A stretch of DNA of 34,867 nucleotides from BMS3Bbin07 sp036244995 (lineage in GTDB: Bacteria > Nitrospirota > Thermodesulfovibrionia > Thermodesulfovibrionales > JdFR-85). The notes under the pieces are model-generated. The model worked only from the letters and a program-made list of their open reading frames with translations, was not told where the DNA came from and did not search any database. The first letter of the stretch is position 1, and every line of letters begins with the position of its first letter. The translations under genes were made by a program, and so were the position numbers. Shown one piece after another: positions 16,044 through 24,288 of this stretch. The stretch is from positions 1 through 34,867 of the forward strand of contig BTTF01000010.1 in assembly GCA_036244995.1 (NCBI GenBank), given 5' to 3'.

Positions 16044-16604
16044 ATGAAACCGGAGATTATTGAGACAAAAACACTCTGGGAAGGAAGGTTTCTCAGAAGC
16101 ATCCTGATAACCTATCGGAATGCAAGGGGTGATATCATCCCCTGGGAGGCATTTCAGAGGATTGGGGTAAGGGGCATTGTGGCTATTGTCCCCTTTACTG
16201 CGGAAGGGGAAGCGCTGCTGATAAAACAGTTCCGTCCGCCTCTGGGCAGATATGTCGTAGAATTTCCTGCCGGCCTTAATGACAGGGATGAACCCCTTGA
16301 AGATGTGGCCGGGAGAGAACTCCTTGAGGAGACAGGGTACAGGGCTGACACCCTGAGGGCAATAGCCGAGGGTCCTCTTTCCTCAGGTGCATCCACCGAG
16401 ATACTCACTGTCTACTTTGCAAACAATGTGGTATATGCAGGCAAGCAGACACTTGATGATGTGGAAGAGATAGAAGTTATCAGGCTCCCTTTGGAGGGAT
16501 TCCATAAACATCTCTTAAGCCTTCGGAATGATGAGACATATCTTGACCTGAAAATTCCCGGAATGTTTGAACTTGCCATGAGGGAAAAAGCAGGGGACGC
16601 CTGA
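16044..16604 (+). CDS. NUDIX hydrolase, ADP-ribose pyrophosphatase-like
   Basis: This 186-residue enzyme has a perfect Nudix box, GX5EX7REUXEEXGU, at 77-99: G77, E83, R91-E92-L93, E95-E96 and G98-Y99. The preceding QFRPPLGRYVVEFPAG is the arrangement typical of ADP-ribose/ADP-sugar pyrophosphatases, which need Mg2+ and release AMP plus sugar phosphate. ATG at 16044 has no strong Shine-Dalgarno. The GGDEF gene starts 3 bp after its stop, so the two are probably co-transcribed. If ADP-glucose is also a substrate, it could affect the glycogen genes, but nothing in the sequence shows that. Confidence 0.9.
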   Translation: MKPEIIETKTLWEGRFLRSILITYRNARGDIIPWEAFQRIGVRGIVAIVPFTAEGEALLIKQFRPPLGRYVVEFPAGLNDRDEPLEDVAGRELLEETGYRADTLRAIAEGPLSSGASTEILTVYFANNVVYAGKQTLDDVEEIEVIRLPLEGFHKHLLSLRNDETYLDLKIPGMFELAMREKAGDA

Positions 16605-16607
16605 AGC

Positions 16608-17954
16608 ATGAAGATAAAAAGAGAATTTGACAGATTAACGTTATTAATTATATTGCTCTTTTCAGTTATCCCTCTCCTCTCCATTATCACTCATAACAAT
16701 CTTATAATTCTTGCTTCTTTCATCCTGGTTATTCTTGTAATGATCTTTATAAGAAAGACCGTTAACGCCAAACTCATACAACCCATACTCGATATCAGCC
16801 ATATGAGTTATCTTATGTCCAGAGGTAAACTTGACACGGAGATATTTGTAGCCTCTAACGATGAACTCTCCGACCTTGCCGATAACATTAATCTCCTGGC
16901 AGGCTCCCTTAGAGAAAAGATAAAGGTTCTTGAGAAATCCATACAGAGGGAGCAGAGGGTTGTAAGGGAGCTGGCCATTCTTAATGAATTTATAGGCTAT
17001 GTCTCGTCAGAGCTTAATTTTGAAGCCATCCTTCAGAAGCTGATTGAAAAGACAAGGGACCTGATGAAGTCTGAAACGGGTGTTATTATCCTGTTTCAAC
17101 CTGACAGGACAAAGTCTTTCCTTAGCACGGAAAAACTTATTGACGAACAGTTTATCAAGGAGATGCTGTCTGTAGACTCGGGGGGGCTGGCCAGGATTAT
17201 TGCAGAGCAAAAACCGATACGCAGTAATAATATTTCCATTTTTCTTCCAAATGGCAGTGAGATTCGGAATTTTATAGCGCTGTCACTTCACTCGACAACA
17301 GACCTGCAGTGCCTGCTCATCATGCTGAACAGAGATGTCGGGTTCAGCCAGGAGGATGAAGACAGCTTCCTGAATTTTGCCTTCCAGGCATTTCAGACAA
17401 TATCCCTGCAGAGTGAACTTGCCAAATTAGCAACAACCGATGGACTGACAGGTCTTTATAACCACAGGGTATTCCAGGACAGACTCAGCGAGGAGATACT
17501 GAGGGCCGAGAGATACAAAAGCAAGCTCTTCCTTCTGATAATCGATATAGACCATTTCAAGCGTTTCAACGACACCTACGGCCACCAGACCGGAGATGCT
17601 GTTCTGAAGACAATGGCCGGGATAATCAAGGAAAGTATAAGAAAAGTGGATTTTGCCGCACGTTACGGAGGCGAAGAATTCGTATTGATCCTTCCGGAAA
17701 CCGATTGTGGTCATACCTATAAAGTGGCTGAAAGGATAAGAAAGGCCGTTATGGATTATCCCTTCCGTCTTAAAGACGGCACAAAGGCAGGCATCACAGT
17801 CAGTGTTGGTGTTGCCTGTTTTCCCGAGGATTCAGCAGAGAAAGAGGATTTGATCGGGAAGGCAGATAAAGCCCTTTACTATGCCAAGGACCTTGGCAGA
17901 AACAGGGCATGGCTGTACAGGGATATTGGCGAGTCAGAGGAAATAAGGAAATAA
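16608..17954 (+). CDS. Membrane GAF-GGDEF diguanylate cyclase
   Basis: This 448-residue protein is a probable diguanylate cyclase making c-di-GMP from two GTP. In order it has two close hydrophobic segments (about 11-27 and 32-48), a HAMP-like linker (about 50-105), a short coiled coil, a GAF-like sensory domain (about 130-265) and a GGDEF domain (about 275-440). The active site reads GGEEF at 354-358, and the inhibitory I-site RKVD (345-348) lies five residues before it, so product inhibition is expected. No EAL domain is present. ATG 16608 follows the NUDIX stop by 3 bp, and fdhD begins 1 bp after its own stop. Confidence 0.93.
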   Translation: MKIKREFDRLTLLIILLFSVIPLLSIITHNNLIILASFILVILVMIFIRKTVNAKLIQPILDISHMSYLMSRGKLDTEIFVASNDELSDLADNINLLAGSLREKIKVLEKSIQREQRVVRELAILNEFIGYVSSELNFEAILQKLIEKTRDLMKSETGVIILFQPDRTKSFLSTEKLIDEQFIKEMLSVDSGGLARIIAEQKPIRSNNISIFLPNGSEIRNFIALSLHSTTDLQCLLIMLNRDVGFSQEDEDSFLNFAFQAFQTISLQSELAKLATTDGLTGLYNHRVFQDRLSEEILRAERYKSKLFLLIIDIDHFKRFNDTYGHQTGDAVLKTMAGIIKESIRKVDFAARYGGEEFVLILPETDCGHTYKVAERIRKAVMDYPFRLKDGTKAGITVSVGVACFPEDSAEKEDLIGKADKALYYAKDLGRNRAWLYRDIGESEEIRK

Positions 17955-17955
17955 G

Positions 17956-18714
17956 TTGAAGGGGGCTGAAAAAAGAAGGATTACGAGGATAACGGAAGAG
18001 GACTGTCTTGAGTTTGACGATGCAGTGGCCCTGGAGAGAAGGCTCAGGATATCCGTCAATGGTCTGGAAGTGCTGAGGCTTTACTGCAGTCCCGTAAAGA
18101 TCAGGGAGCTTGTTGTCGGGCTCTTTATGACCGAGGGGGTTATCAGGGGCAACTGGTGTGCCGGGAGAATGACTGTAAAATACGGCCGTGACATACTTGT
18201 TGATATACCTGCTGAGGGAGAGGTCTCTCTGGAGGGAGGTACTATAACCTCGGGGTGCCTTGGGGGTGTTACCTTTGAAAGGACCTTTGCAGATATAGCA
18301 GTGGGGGAGGGGATAAAGATAGAGAGAGAGAGTTTGAGGGACCTTTTTGCCAAATTTCAGCGGATGTCAAGGCTTTATGAACTCACAGGGTGTATACACA
18401 ATGCCGCTGTATCGGATATTGAAAAGATCATAGCCCATGCCGAGGATATCGGAAGACATAATGCCGTGGATAAGGTTATAGGTCATTGCATACTCGAAAA
18501 TATCACACTTGAAGACAAGGTCATGCTCGTAAGCGGCAGGCTCTCATCGGAAATGGCATCAAAGTGCGCAAGATGGAAGATACCCGTTGTTGTCAGCAGG
18601 GCTGCACCAACATCGCTCGCCATTGATATCGCTGAAAGGAGCGGAATAACCATGATTGGCTTTATGAGGGCATCCCGCTTTAATATTTATACCCACCCCT
18701 ACAGGATAATTTGA
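17956..18714 (+). CDS. fdhD: Formate dehydrogenase accessory sulfurtransferase
   Basis: FdhD passes sulphur from a cysteine desulfurase to the bis-MGD molybdenum or tungsten cofactor of formate dehydrogenases. The 252-residue protein has the conserved blocks SGCLGGVTFERT, GCIHNAAVSD, EDIGRHNAVDKVIG and VSGRLSSEMASKCARWKIPVVVSRAAPTSLAI. C101 corresponds to the first cysteine of the E. coli CxxC motif, but the second position is Gly (C-L-G-G), a single-Cys variant. The start is TTG at 17956, with AGGAA five nt upstream and placed one base after the GGDEF stop. No formate dehydrogenase structural gene lies in the window. Confidence 0.93.
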   Translation: MKGAEKRRITRITEEDCLEFDDAVALERRLRISVNGLEVLRLYCSPVKIRELVVGLFMTEGVIRGNWCAGRMTVKYGRDILVDIPAEGEVSLEGGTITSGCLGGVTFERTFADIAVGEGIKIERESLRDLFAKFQRMSRLYELTGCIHNAAVSDIEKIIAHAEDIGRHNAVDKVIGHCILENITLEDKVMLVSGRLSSEMASKCARWKIPVVVSRAAPTSLAIDIAERSGITMIGFMRASRFNIYTHPYRII

Positions 18715-18730
18715 CGGCAAAAAACGTTCA

Positions 18731-20116
18731 TCATTGTTTATCTTCTTCCGAGCCTATTCCATATTTATACAATCTGTGTCTGAATGACCTGAAGCTGAGG
18801 TTCAGGAGTTTTGCGGCCTCGGTCTTGACCCCGTAGGCGAGTTCAAGTGCCCTCCTGATATAGCTTCTTTCTATACCTTCAAGAATCCCGTCAAGGTCGA
18901 TACCACTGACCGTAATATCCGGCAATCTCCCCTCTTCCGGCTCTGTCTCCCGCAACTCTGACGGTAAGTCCCCGGGCAGTATGATCGCATGCTCTGTTAA
19001 AAGGACAATCCTTTCAATGACATTTTCAAGCTCCCTGACATTCCCGGGCCAACTGTAATCAACCATCACCCTCATTGCCTCAGGAGAGATCCCGATCTCT
19101 CCATGCCCGAACTTCTTCAGGAAATGTTCAGCCAAAAGGGGAATATCCTCTTTCCTTTCCCTCAGGGGCGGGATGCGGACAGGGACTACATTTAATCTGT
19201 AAAACAAGTCTTCCCTGAACTCTCCTGCTTTTATGGCCTTTTTCAGGTCTTTATTCGTTGCAGCTATAACCCTGACATCCACCTTTATATCATTTGTCCC
19301 CCCCAGACGTCTGAATGTCCCTGTCTCTATGACCCTCAAAATCTTGGCCTGTATCTTAAAGGGCATCTCCCCTATTTCGTCCAGAAAGATGCTGCCGGCA
19401 TGTGCTATTTCAAAAAGCCCCTCCTTATTGTGTGTGGCACCTGTGAAGGCCCCCTTCATATACCCGAGCAGTTCACTCTCAAGCAGCCCCTCGGGAAGGG
19501 AGGCACAGTTTATGGCCACAAAGGCCTTGTCAGCCCGCGGGCTGATGTTATGGATCGCCCTTGCCACAAGCTCCTTGCCGGAACCACTCTCCCCTGTTAT
19601 CAGCACACTGGAGCTGCTCTGGGCAATCTTGGGAATAATATTGAGCAGCCCCTGCATCCTGGGGCTTTTTCCTATAATATTTTCAAGCCGGTAAGTGGTC
19701 CTGATCTCTTCCCGCAGGACCTCAAGCTCTCGCCTGAGCCCCCTCTTTTCAAGGGCCTTGTTTACAACAATCCTTATCTCGTCGATCTTGAAGGGCTTGT
19801 GAATGTAGTCGTAGGCCCCGAGTTTCATCGCTTCGATGGCACTTTCCGTTGTACCGAATGCGGTGACCATTATGATGAGCGTGTCAGGCGAGAGCTCTTT
19901 TGCCTTTCTGAGTACCTCGAAACCATCAACCCCGGGCATCTTTATATCAGTTATAACGAGGTCGAAGATATCCTTTTTGAGTAACTCGATCCCTCTCTCT
20001 CCATCCATTGCAGAGCTCACCTCGTATCCATCGGACTCAAGCAGTATCCTGAGGATCTCGTTCATACCCTGTTCATCCTCAACTATAAGTATCTTCTCCT
20101 TCTTTTTTTTGTCCAT
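18731..20116 (-). CDS. pilR: Sigma-54-dependent response regulator, PilR/NtrC type
   Basis: The 461-residue protein has the full NtrC layout. The receiver (about 7-120) has the phospho-acceptor D57 in VITDIKMPG and the acidic pocket E13/D14. The AAA+ domain (about 145-380) has Walker A GESGSGKE (175-182), the sigma-54 contact loop GAFTGA (222-227), Walker B IFLDEIGE (243-250) and WPGNVRELEN. A Fis-type helix-turn-helix (about 412-455) ends it. AAAGGAG precedes the ATG. The upstream gene is a histidine kinase and the pilus motor genes lie beyond it, so I name it PilR by context; AtoC/ZraR-like roles cannot be excluded. Confidence 0.88.
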   Translation of the reverse strand: MDKKKKEKILIVEDEQGMNEILRILLESDGYEVSSAMDGERGIELLKKDIFDLVITDIKMPGVDGFEVLRKAKELSPDTLIIMVTAFGTTESAIEAMKLGAYDYIHKPFKIDEIRIVVNKALEKRGLRRELEVLREEIRTTYRLENIIGKSPRMQGLLNIIPKIAQSSSSVLITGESGSGKELVARAIHNISPRADKAFVAINCASLPEGLLESELLGYMKGAFTGATHNKEGLFEIAHAGSIFLDEIGEMPFKIQAKILRVIETGTFRRLGGTNDIKVDVRVIAATNKDLKKAIKAGEFREDLFYRLNVVPVRIPPLRERKEDIPLLAEHFLKKFGHGEIGISPEAMRVMVDYSWPGNVRELENVIERIVLLTEHAIILPGDLPSELRETEPEEGRLPDITVSGIDLDGILEGIERSYIRRALELAYGVKTEAAKLLNLSFRSFRHRLYKYGIGSEEDKQ

Positions 20117-20174
20117 CCCGCTCCTTTAAACTCCTTCCTCTGTAACCTCTGAGAGACTATATTGTGTGAATTCT

Positions 20175-21770
20175 TTAATTTTCAGTCTTTTGCAGGGGCA
20201 GGGTAACGATAAACTCTGTGCTCCTGCCCTTCCCTGAAAGGATATTGATGCTACCATGATGTTCTTCAACTATTCTGTAGGCAATGGAAAGCCCCAGTCC
20301 GGTCCCTTTTTTTTTGGTGCTGAAAAAAGGATAAAAAACTTTTTCAACATTCTCTTCGGGTATTCCGGCTCCACTGTCAGAGACTTTCAGTATGACATTG
20401 TTGTTATCAGTAGATACTGAAATTCCTGTTTCACCCCCTTCGGGGACGGCTTCAACTGCATTCAATGTCAGATTCCAGAGAAGCTGTCTTATCTTCTGTT
20501 CATCAGCAACCATAAAGACTTCGTCCTGGATGTCCTTGACAATCCTGACCTTGCCGGATATATTCTGAAGCATATCGGAAACCTCATTTGCTGCTGCTGA
20601 TAGATTAAACCTTTCCATGGCTGGAGGTCTTGGATTGCAGTATATAAGAAAATCCGTGACAATGGCGTTCAGTCTGTCCATTTCCGAGATGGCAATATCC
20701 ATCAGCCGTTTCTTTGTCTCTTTGGGCAGGACATCCTCCTTTAACATCTCGAATGAACCCTTCATGGATGCAAGAGGATTCCTCAGCTCATGGGCAATAC
20801 TTGCGGAAAGTTCTCCAATGGCTGCAAGCTTTTCCCTGCATTTTATCTCCTCTTCCAGCTTGATGATATCAGTCAGATCCTGAAATGTTCCAATATAACC
20901 GAGAATCTCTCCCTCAGAGTTTTTATTAAGGGATATGCTCAGCCCGATATACCTTTTCTCTGAGTCCCGGACTATTTCGCCCTCGTGTCTGCCTGTTTTC
21001 GGCGGGACTGATAAAAATGGAAATACCTCGTTACTGTACCGGTAGATAACACTGCCACGTTTTAATCCTGTAATCCTTTCAGCGGCGCTGTTAAACAAGA
21101 CTATTTTACCCGAGGTATCCAGACTGAAAAGACCGCTGGAAATGTTTTCTATCACCTCTGAATGAAATCTGTATAACTCCTTCAGGTCAACATCCTTTTT
21201 CTCAAGCCTCTCCGAGGTCTTCTCCAGCCTGGAGACGAGATAACCCATGAGGTATGCAGTAAGATACAAACCTGAAATATTTATGAATATGTTATAAAAA
21301 AAATCTTTCTCCTCAAGTATGGGATTGAAATGAACCGGGATAATCTGATAATATTGTAAATCAAGGGACAGTCCATAGAGGATACTTGCCAATGTTGCCA
21401 GAATATAGCCGGCCTTTCTGCCAAGCACTATCGAACTTGCTATTGTAACAAGGATGAGCAGAAAGGAAAACCAGCTTTCTATCCCGCCTGTAAGGAGAAT
21501 CAGGAAGACTACAACCAGTACGTCTATCGTCAATAGTGCATATGCTATAAGATGGTGGACTGCTGTTCTGTCCTGAATCCTGTTTCGCAGGAAGATATAG
21601 AGCATGGAGGGGGTATAGCCGATTAAAAACAGTCCGTAAAAGAGATAGGGTTGATAGAACTGTTTGCCCTGAAGGTCAAAAAAGAATATGGAACCAAGCA
21701 GTAGAGTGACAAAGAAAAGGCGGAGGAATATCAGTGTCTCAACTTTTCTCTTAAACTCTTCTGCCGGCAT
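20175..21770 (-). CDS. pilS: PilS-like membrane sensor histidine kinase
   Basis: This 531-residue kinase has about six hydrophobic segments in its first 185 residues and very little periplasmic sequence, as in PilS, which senses pilin within the membrane. A PAS domain follows (about 200-305), then the HisKA dimerisation helix with the phospho-accepting H327 in SIAHELRNP. The ATPase domain carries the N box NLTLNAVEAV, the G1 box DSGAGIPEE and the G2 box GTGLGLSIAYRIVEEH. The response regulator starts 58 bp after its stop. The start has only a weak ribosome-binding site, and a 9-bp hairpin lies between it and pilC. PilS is inferred from topology and neighbours. Confidence 0.87.
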   Translation of the reverse strand: MPAEEFKRKVETLIFLRLFFVTLLLGSIFFFDLQGKQFYQPYLFYGLFLIGYTPSMLYIFLRNRIQDRTAVHHLIAYALLTIDVLVVVFLILLTGGIESWFSFLLILVTIASSIVLGRKAGYILATLASILYGLSLDLQYYQIIPVHFNPILEEKDFFYNIFINISGLYLTAYLMGYLVSRLEKTSERLEKKDVDLKELYRFHSEVIENISSGLFSLDTSGKIVLFNSAAERITGLKRGSVIYRYSNEVFPFLSVPPKTGRHEGEIVRDSEKRYIGLSISLNKNSEGEILGYIGTFQDLTDIIKLEEEIKCREKLAAIGELSASIAHELRNPLASMKGSFEMLKEDVLPKETKKRLMDIAISEMDRLNAIVTDFLIYCNPRPPAMERFNLSAAANEVSDMLQNISGKVRIVKDIQDEVFMVADEQKIRQLLWNLTLNAVEAVPEGGETGISVSTDNNNVILKVSDSGAGIPEENVEKVFYPFFSTKKKGTGLGLSIAYRIVEEHHGSINILSGKGRSTEFIVTLPLQKTEN

Positions 21771-21813
21771 CAGGTCTCATGGAACAGCTCTCAGGCACTT
21801 AGCCCCCCAAACC

Positions 21814-21841
21814 AGCTATCAGGGAGAGAAAACTGATAGCT
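21814..21841. other. Hairpin between pilC and the PilS-like gene
   Basis: AGCTATCAG (21814-21822) and CTGATAGCT (21833-21841) form a perfect 9-bp stem with a 10-nt loop. On the minus strand the hairpin follows the pilC stop by 8 nt but has no U-run, so it is not a standard terminator. It could stabilise or mark processing of pilC mRNA, or be a dispersed palindrome. Confidence 0.5.
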
Positions 21842-21849
21842 GAAAGCTA

Positions 21850-23058
21850 TTATTGTATCAAGGTAATAAGCTTGAATATCGGCAAGTACATTGATACTAC
21901 TATAAATCCAACAGAACCTCCGAGAAATACCATAAGGATAGGCTCTATCATGGACGTAAGGTTGGAAACGGCAGCATCTACCTCGTCATCATAAAACTCT
22001 GCTATTTTATTGAGCATGGAGTCAAGGGCTCCCGTGGATTCACCGACGGCAATCATATGATTTACCATTGGTGGAAAGACCTTTGCCTTCATGAGGGGTT
22101 CAGCCACGGTTTTTCCCTCCGACACATCTGATCTTACCGCATATATCGCCTTTTCAATAACCTTGTTCCCGGATGTTTTGGCCGTAATGTCCAGTCCGTC
22201 AAGTATGGGAACTCCGCTGCTTACAAGTGTTCCAAGGGTCCTGGTAAATTTTGCAATTGCTGTTTTCTGCAGGAGAACTCCAAAAATCGGAAGATGCAGA
22301 AGAATATTGTCGGTAACATACTTGCCCTTTTCCGTTCTCCTTATCTGAACAATAAAAACAGCTATGGCAATAATAACACCCAACACAACAATCCCGCCTA
22401 TCCCGCTCAGGAAATCACTCATTGCAACAACAATTCTTGTAGGCAACGGAAGCGTCCCCCCTAACTGTGCAAACATCTGGGTGAAGGTAGGAACAACATA
22501 GATCATTATAACCGCTATTACGAGCACTGCAATTGCCGTAACCACCGCCGGGTATATCATGGCGCCCTTAACCTGTTTCTTCAATTTCATGGCCTTCTCG
22601 ATATAGGCGGCAAGCCTGTTGAGGATTGTATCCATTATCCCCCCTGACTCACCTGCTGCAACCATATTTACATAGAGTTCACTGAATACACGTGGATGTT
22701 TCCTCAGGGCGTCGGCATAGGTGGAACCTGCCTCAACATCCACCTTTACCTGGGCGATAGTCTTTGCGAGCAGCTTGTTTTCTACCTGGGTTGAAAGTAT
22801 CTCAAGGGCCTGCACAAGCGGCAGACCTGCATCGATCATGGTGGCAAACTGTCTTGTGAATACAACCAGGTCCTTATCCTTGATACCTCCTATATGAAAA
22901 CCCAGCCCTCTTGTCTTTTTCTTTTCAGCAACAGCCGTTGGAATGAGATTATTGTTCCTGAGTTTGGCGATCACCTCTTCTTTTGAAGAGGCCACCATCT
23001 CTCCTGACTCAATTATACCCTTCGGGTTTTTGCCTGACCATTGAAAAACTGTAGCCAC
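21850..23058 (-). CDS. pilC: Type IV pilus inner-membrane platform protein
   Basis: The 402-residue protein is a GspF/PilC-family platform that links the assembly ATPases to the pilin-extracting core in the inner membrane. It has the expected two repeats of the T2SSF domain (about 65-190 and 270-395), each with hydrophobic helices, including AMIYPAVVTAIAVLVIAVIMIYVV and SMIEPILMVFLGGSVGFIVVSMYLPIF. The N terminus (MATVFQWSGKNPKGIIESGE) is the classic opening. The start is GTG at 23058 behind a strong AAGGAGGGGG. It lies directly downstream of pilT, with a 62-bp gap. Confidence 0.95.
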   Translation of the reverse strand: MATVFQWSGKNPKGIIESGEMVASSKEEVIAKLRNNNLIPTAVAEKKKTRGLGFHIGGIKDKDLVVFTRQFATMIDAGLPLVQALEILSTQVENKLLAKTIAQVKVDVEAGSTYADALRKHPRVFSELYVNMVAAGESGGIMDTILNRLAAYIEKAMKLKKQVKGAMIYPAVVTAIAVLVIAVIMIYVVPTFTQMFAQLGGTLPLPTRIVVAMSDFLSGIGGIVVLGVIIAIAVFIVQIRRTEKGKYVTDNILLHLPIFGVLLQKTAIAKFTRTLGTLVSSGVPILDGLDITAKTSGNKVIEKAIYAVRSDVSEGKTVAEPLMKAKVFPPMVNHMIAVGESTGALDSMLNKIAEFYDDEVDAAVSNLTSMIEPILMVFLGGSVGFIVVSMYLPIFKLITLIQ

Positions 23059-23120
23059 CGTACCCCCTCCTTAATCGAACAAGGATTATAAATGTTACAC
23101 AAAGCGGAAATCCTCCTTAT

Positions 23121-24227
23121 TTATCGTTTTTTCCCTGCCATATATTTTTCCTGCGGCATATACCCGCCTTTCTGCATCATGGTAACGAGTTCATCCGGCA
23201 CTGTAGAACGTGCAAGTGCATCCTCATAACTTATATGTCCCTTTACATAAAGCTCATATAACGATTGATTCATTGTCTGCATCCCGAATTTTGACTGTCC
23301 GGTCTGCATCATTGAGTATACCTGGTGAACCTTATCCTCCCTGATCAGGTTTCTGATGGCCGGAGTTGGAATCAGTATTTCTACAGCAATCGCCCTGCCC
23401 CTTCCGTCTTTTCTGGGAATGAGCTGCTGTGCTACAATGCCTTCAAGCACAAAAGAAAGCTGCACCCTCACCTGGTCCTGCTGATGGGGGGGGAAGACAT
23501 CAATGATACGGTTTATTGTCTGTGCCGCCGAATTGGTGTGAAGCGTGGCAAGGGTCATATGCCCTGTTTCAGCGACCCTGAGCGCCGATGAAATAGTCTC
23601 AAGGTCCCTCATCTCTCCAATGAGCACAACGTCGGGGTCCTGCCTCAGGATATACCGCAGGGCGTCATGGAAGGTCGCGGTATCCGAGGTTACCTCCCGT
23701 TGATTAACAAGACAGCTCTTGTGGGGATGCAGATATTCGATTGGGTCTTCAATTGTTATTATATGTTCATGCCTTTCTGAATTTATCCTGTCTATCATGG
23801 CGGCAAGGGTTGTGGTCTTACCGGAACCCGTTGGCCCTGTAACAAGGATAAGACCCGAGGATTTTTTCACCAGCTCATTGATCACCTCGGGCAACCCGAG
23901 ATCCTGAAATGTCTTTATATTGAAGGGGATGGTCCTGAATGCCCCTGCCACTGCACCTCTCTGCATAAATATATTTGCCCTGAACCTGCTAACCCCCTTG
24001 ACTCCAAAGGAGAGGTCCAGCTCATTATGCTCCTCAAACTTGTGCTTCTGGGCATCTGTCAGGACGCTATAGCAGAGCGTCTTTGTCTCAGCAGGGGTCA
24101 GAGGCGGATAATCAATGGGGGCGAGTTTTCCGTCAATTCTTAATCTTGGAGGACTGCCTGTAGTAATATGCAGGTCTGACGCCCCCTGCTCAATCAAGGT
24201 TTTTAAGAAATCGTAAAGTGTAGCCAT
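23121..24227 (-). CDS. pilT: Type IV pilus retraction ATPase
   Basis: PilT is the hexameric motor that depolymerises pili for twitching motility. The 368-residue length is normal. Walker A is GPTGSGKT (131-138), the Asp box is EDPIEYLH (160-167), Walker B is DPDVVLIGE (197-205), the His box includes HMTLATLHTN (223-232), and the PilT-specific retraction motif AIRNLIRE is complete at 290-297. AAGGAG lies 9 nt before ATG. The gene sits between pilB and pilC in the transcription order pilB-pilT-pilC. Confidence 0.97.
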   Translation of the reverse strand: MATLYDFLKTLIEQGASDLHITTGSPPRLRIDGKLAPIDYPPLTPAETKTLCYSVLTDAQKHKFEEHNELDLSFGVKGVSRFRANIFMQRGAVAGAFRTIPFNIKTFQDLGLPEVINELVKKSSGLILVTGPTGSGKTTTLAAMIDRINSERHEHIITIEDPIEYLHPHKSCLVNQREVTSDTATFHDALRYILRQDPDVVLIGEMRDLETISSALRVAETGHMTLATLHTNSAAQTINRIIDVFPPHQQDQVRVQLSFVLEGIVAQQLIPRKDGRGRAIAVEILIPTPAIRNLIREDKVHQVYSMMQTGQSKFGMQTMNQSLYELYVKGHISYEDALARSTVPDELVTMMQKGGYMPQEKYMAGKKR

Positions 24228-24288
24228 ACTGAATCGTCTCCTTATTCCCGCATATTTAGTTTCGTATTATTTTGAAGGTTTTCCATCT

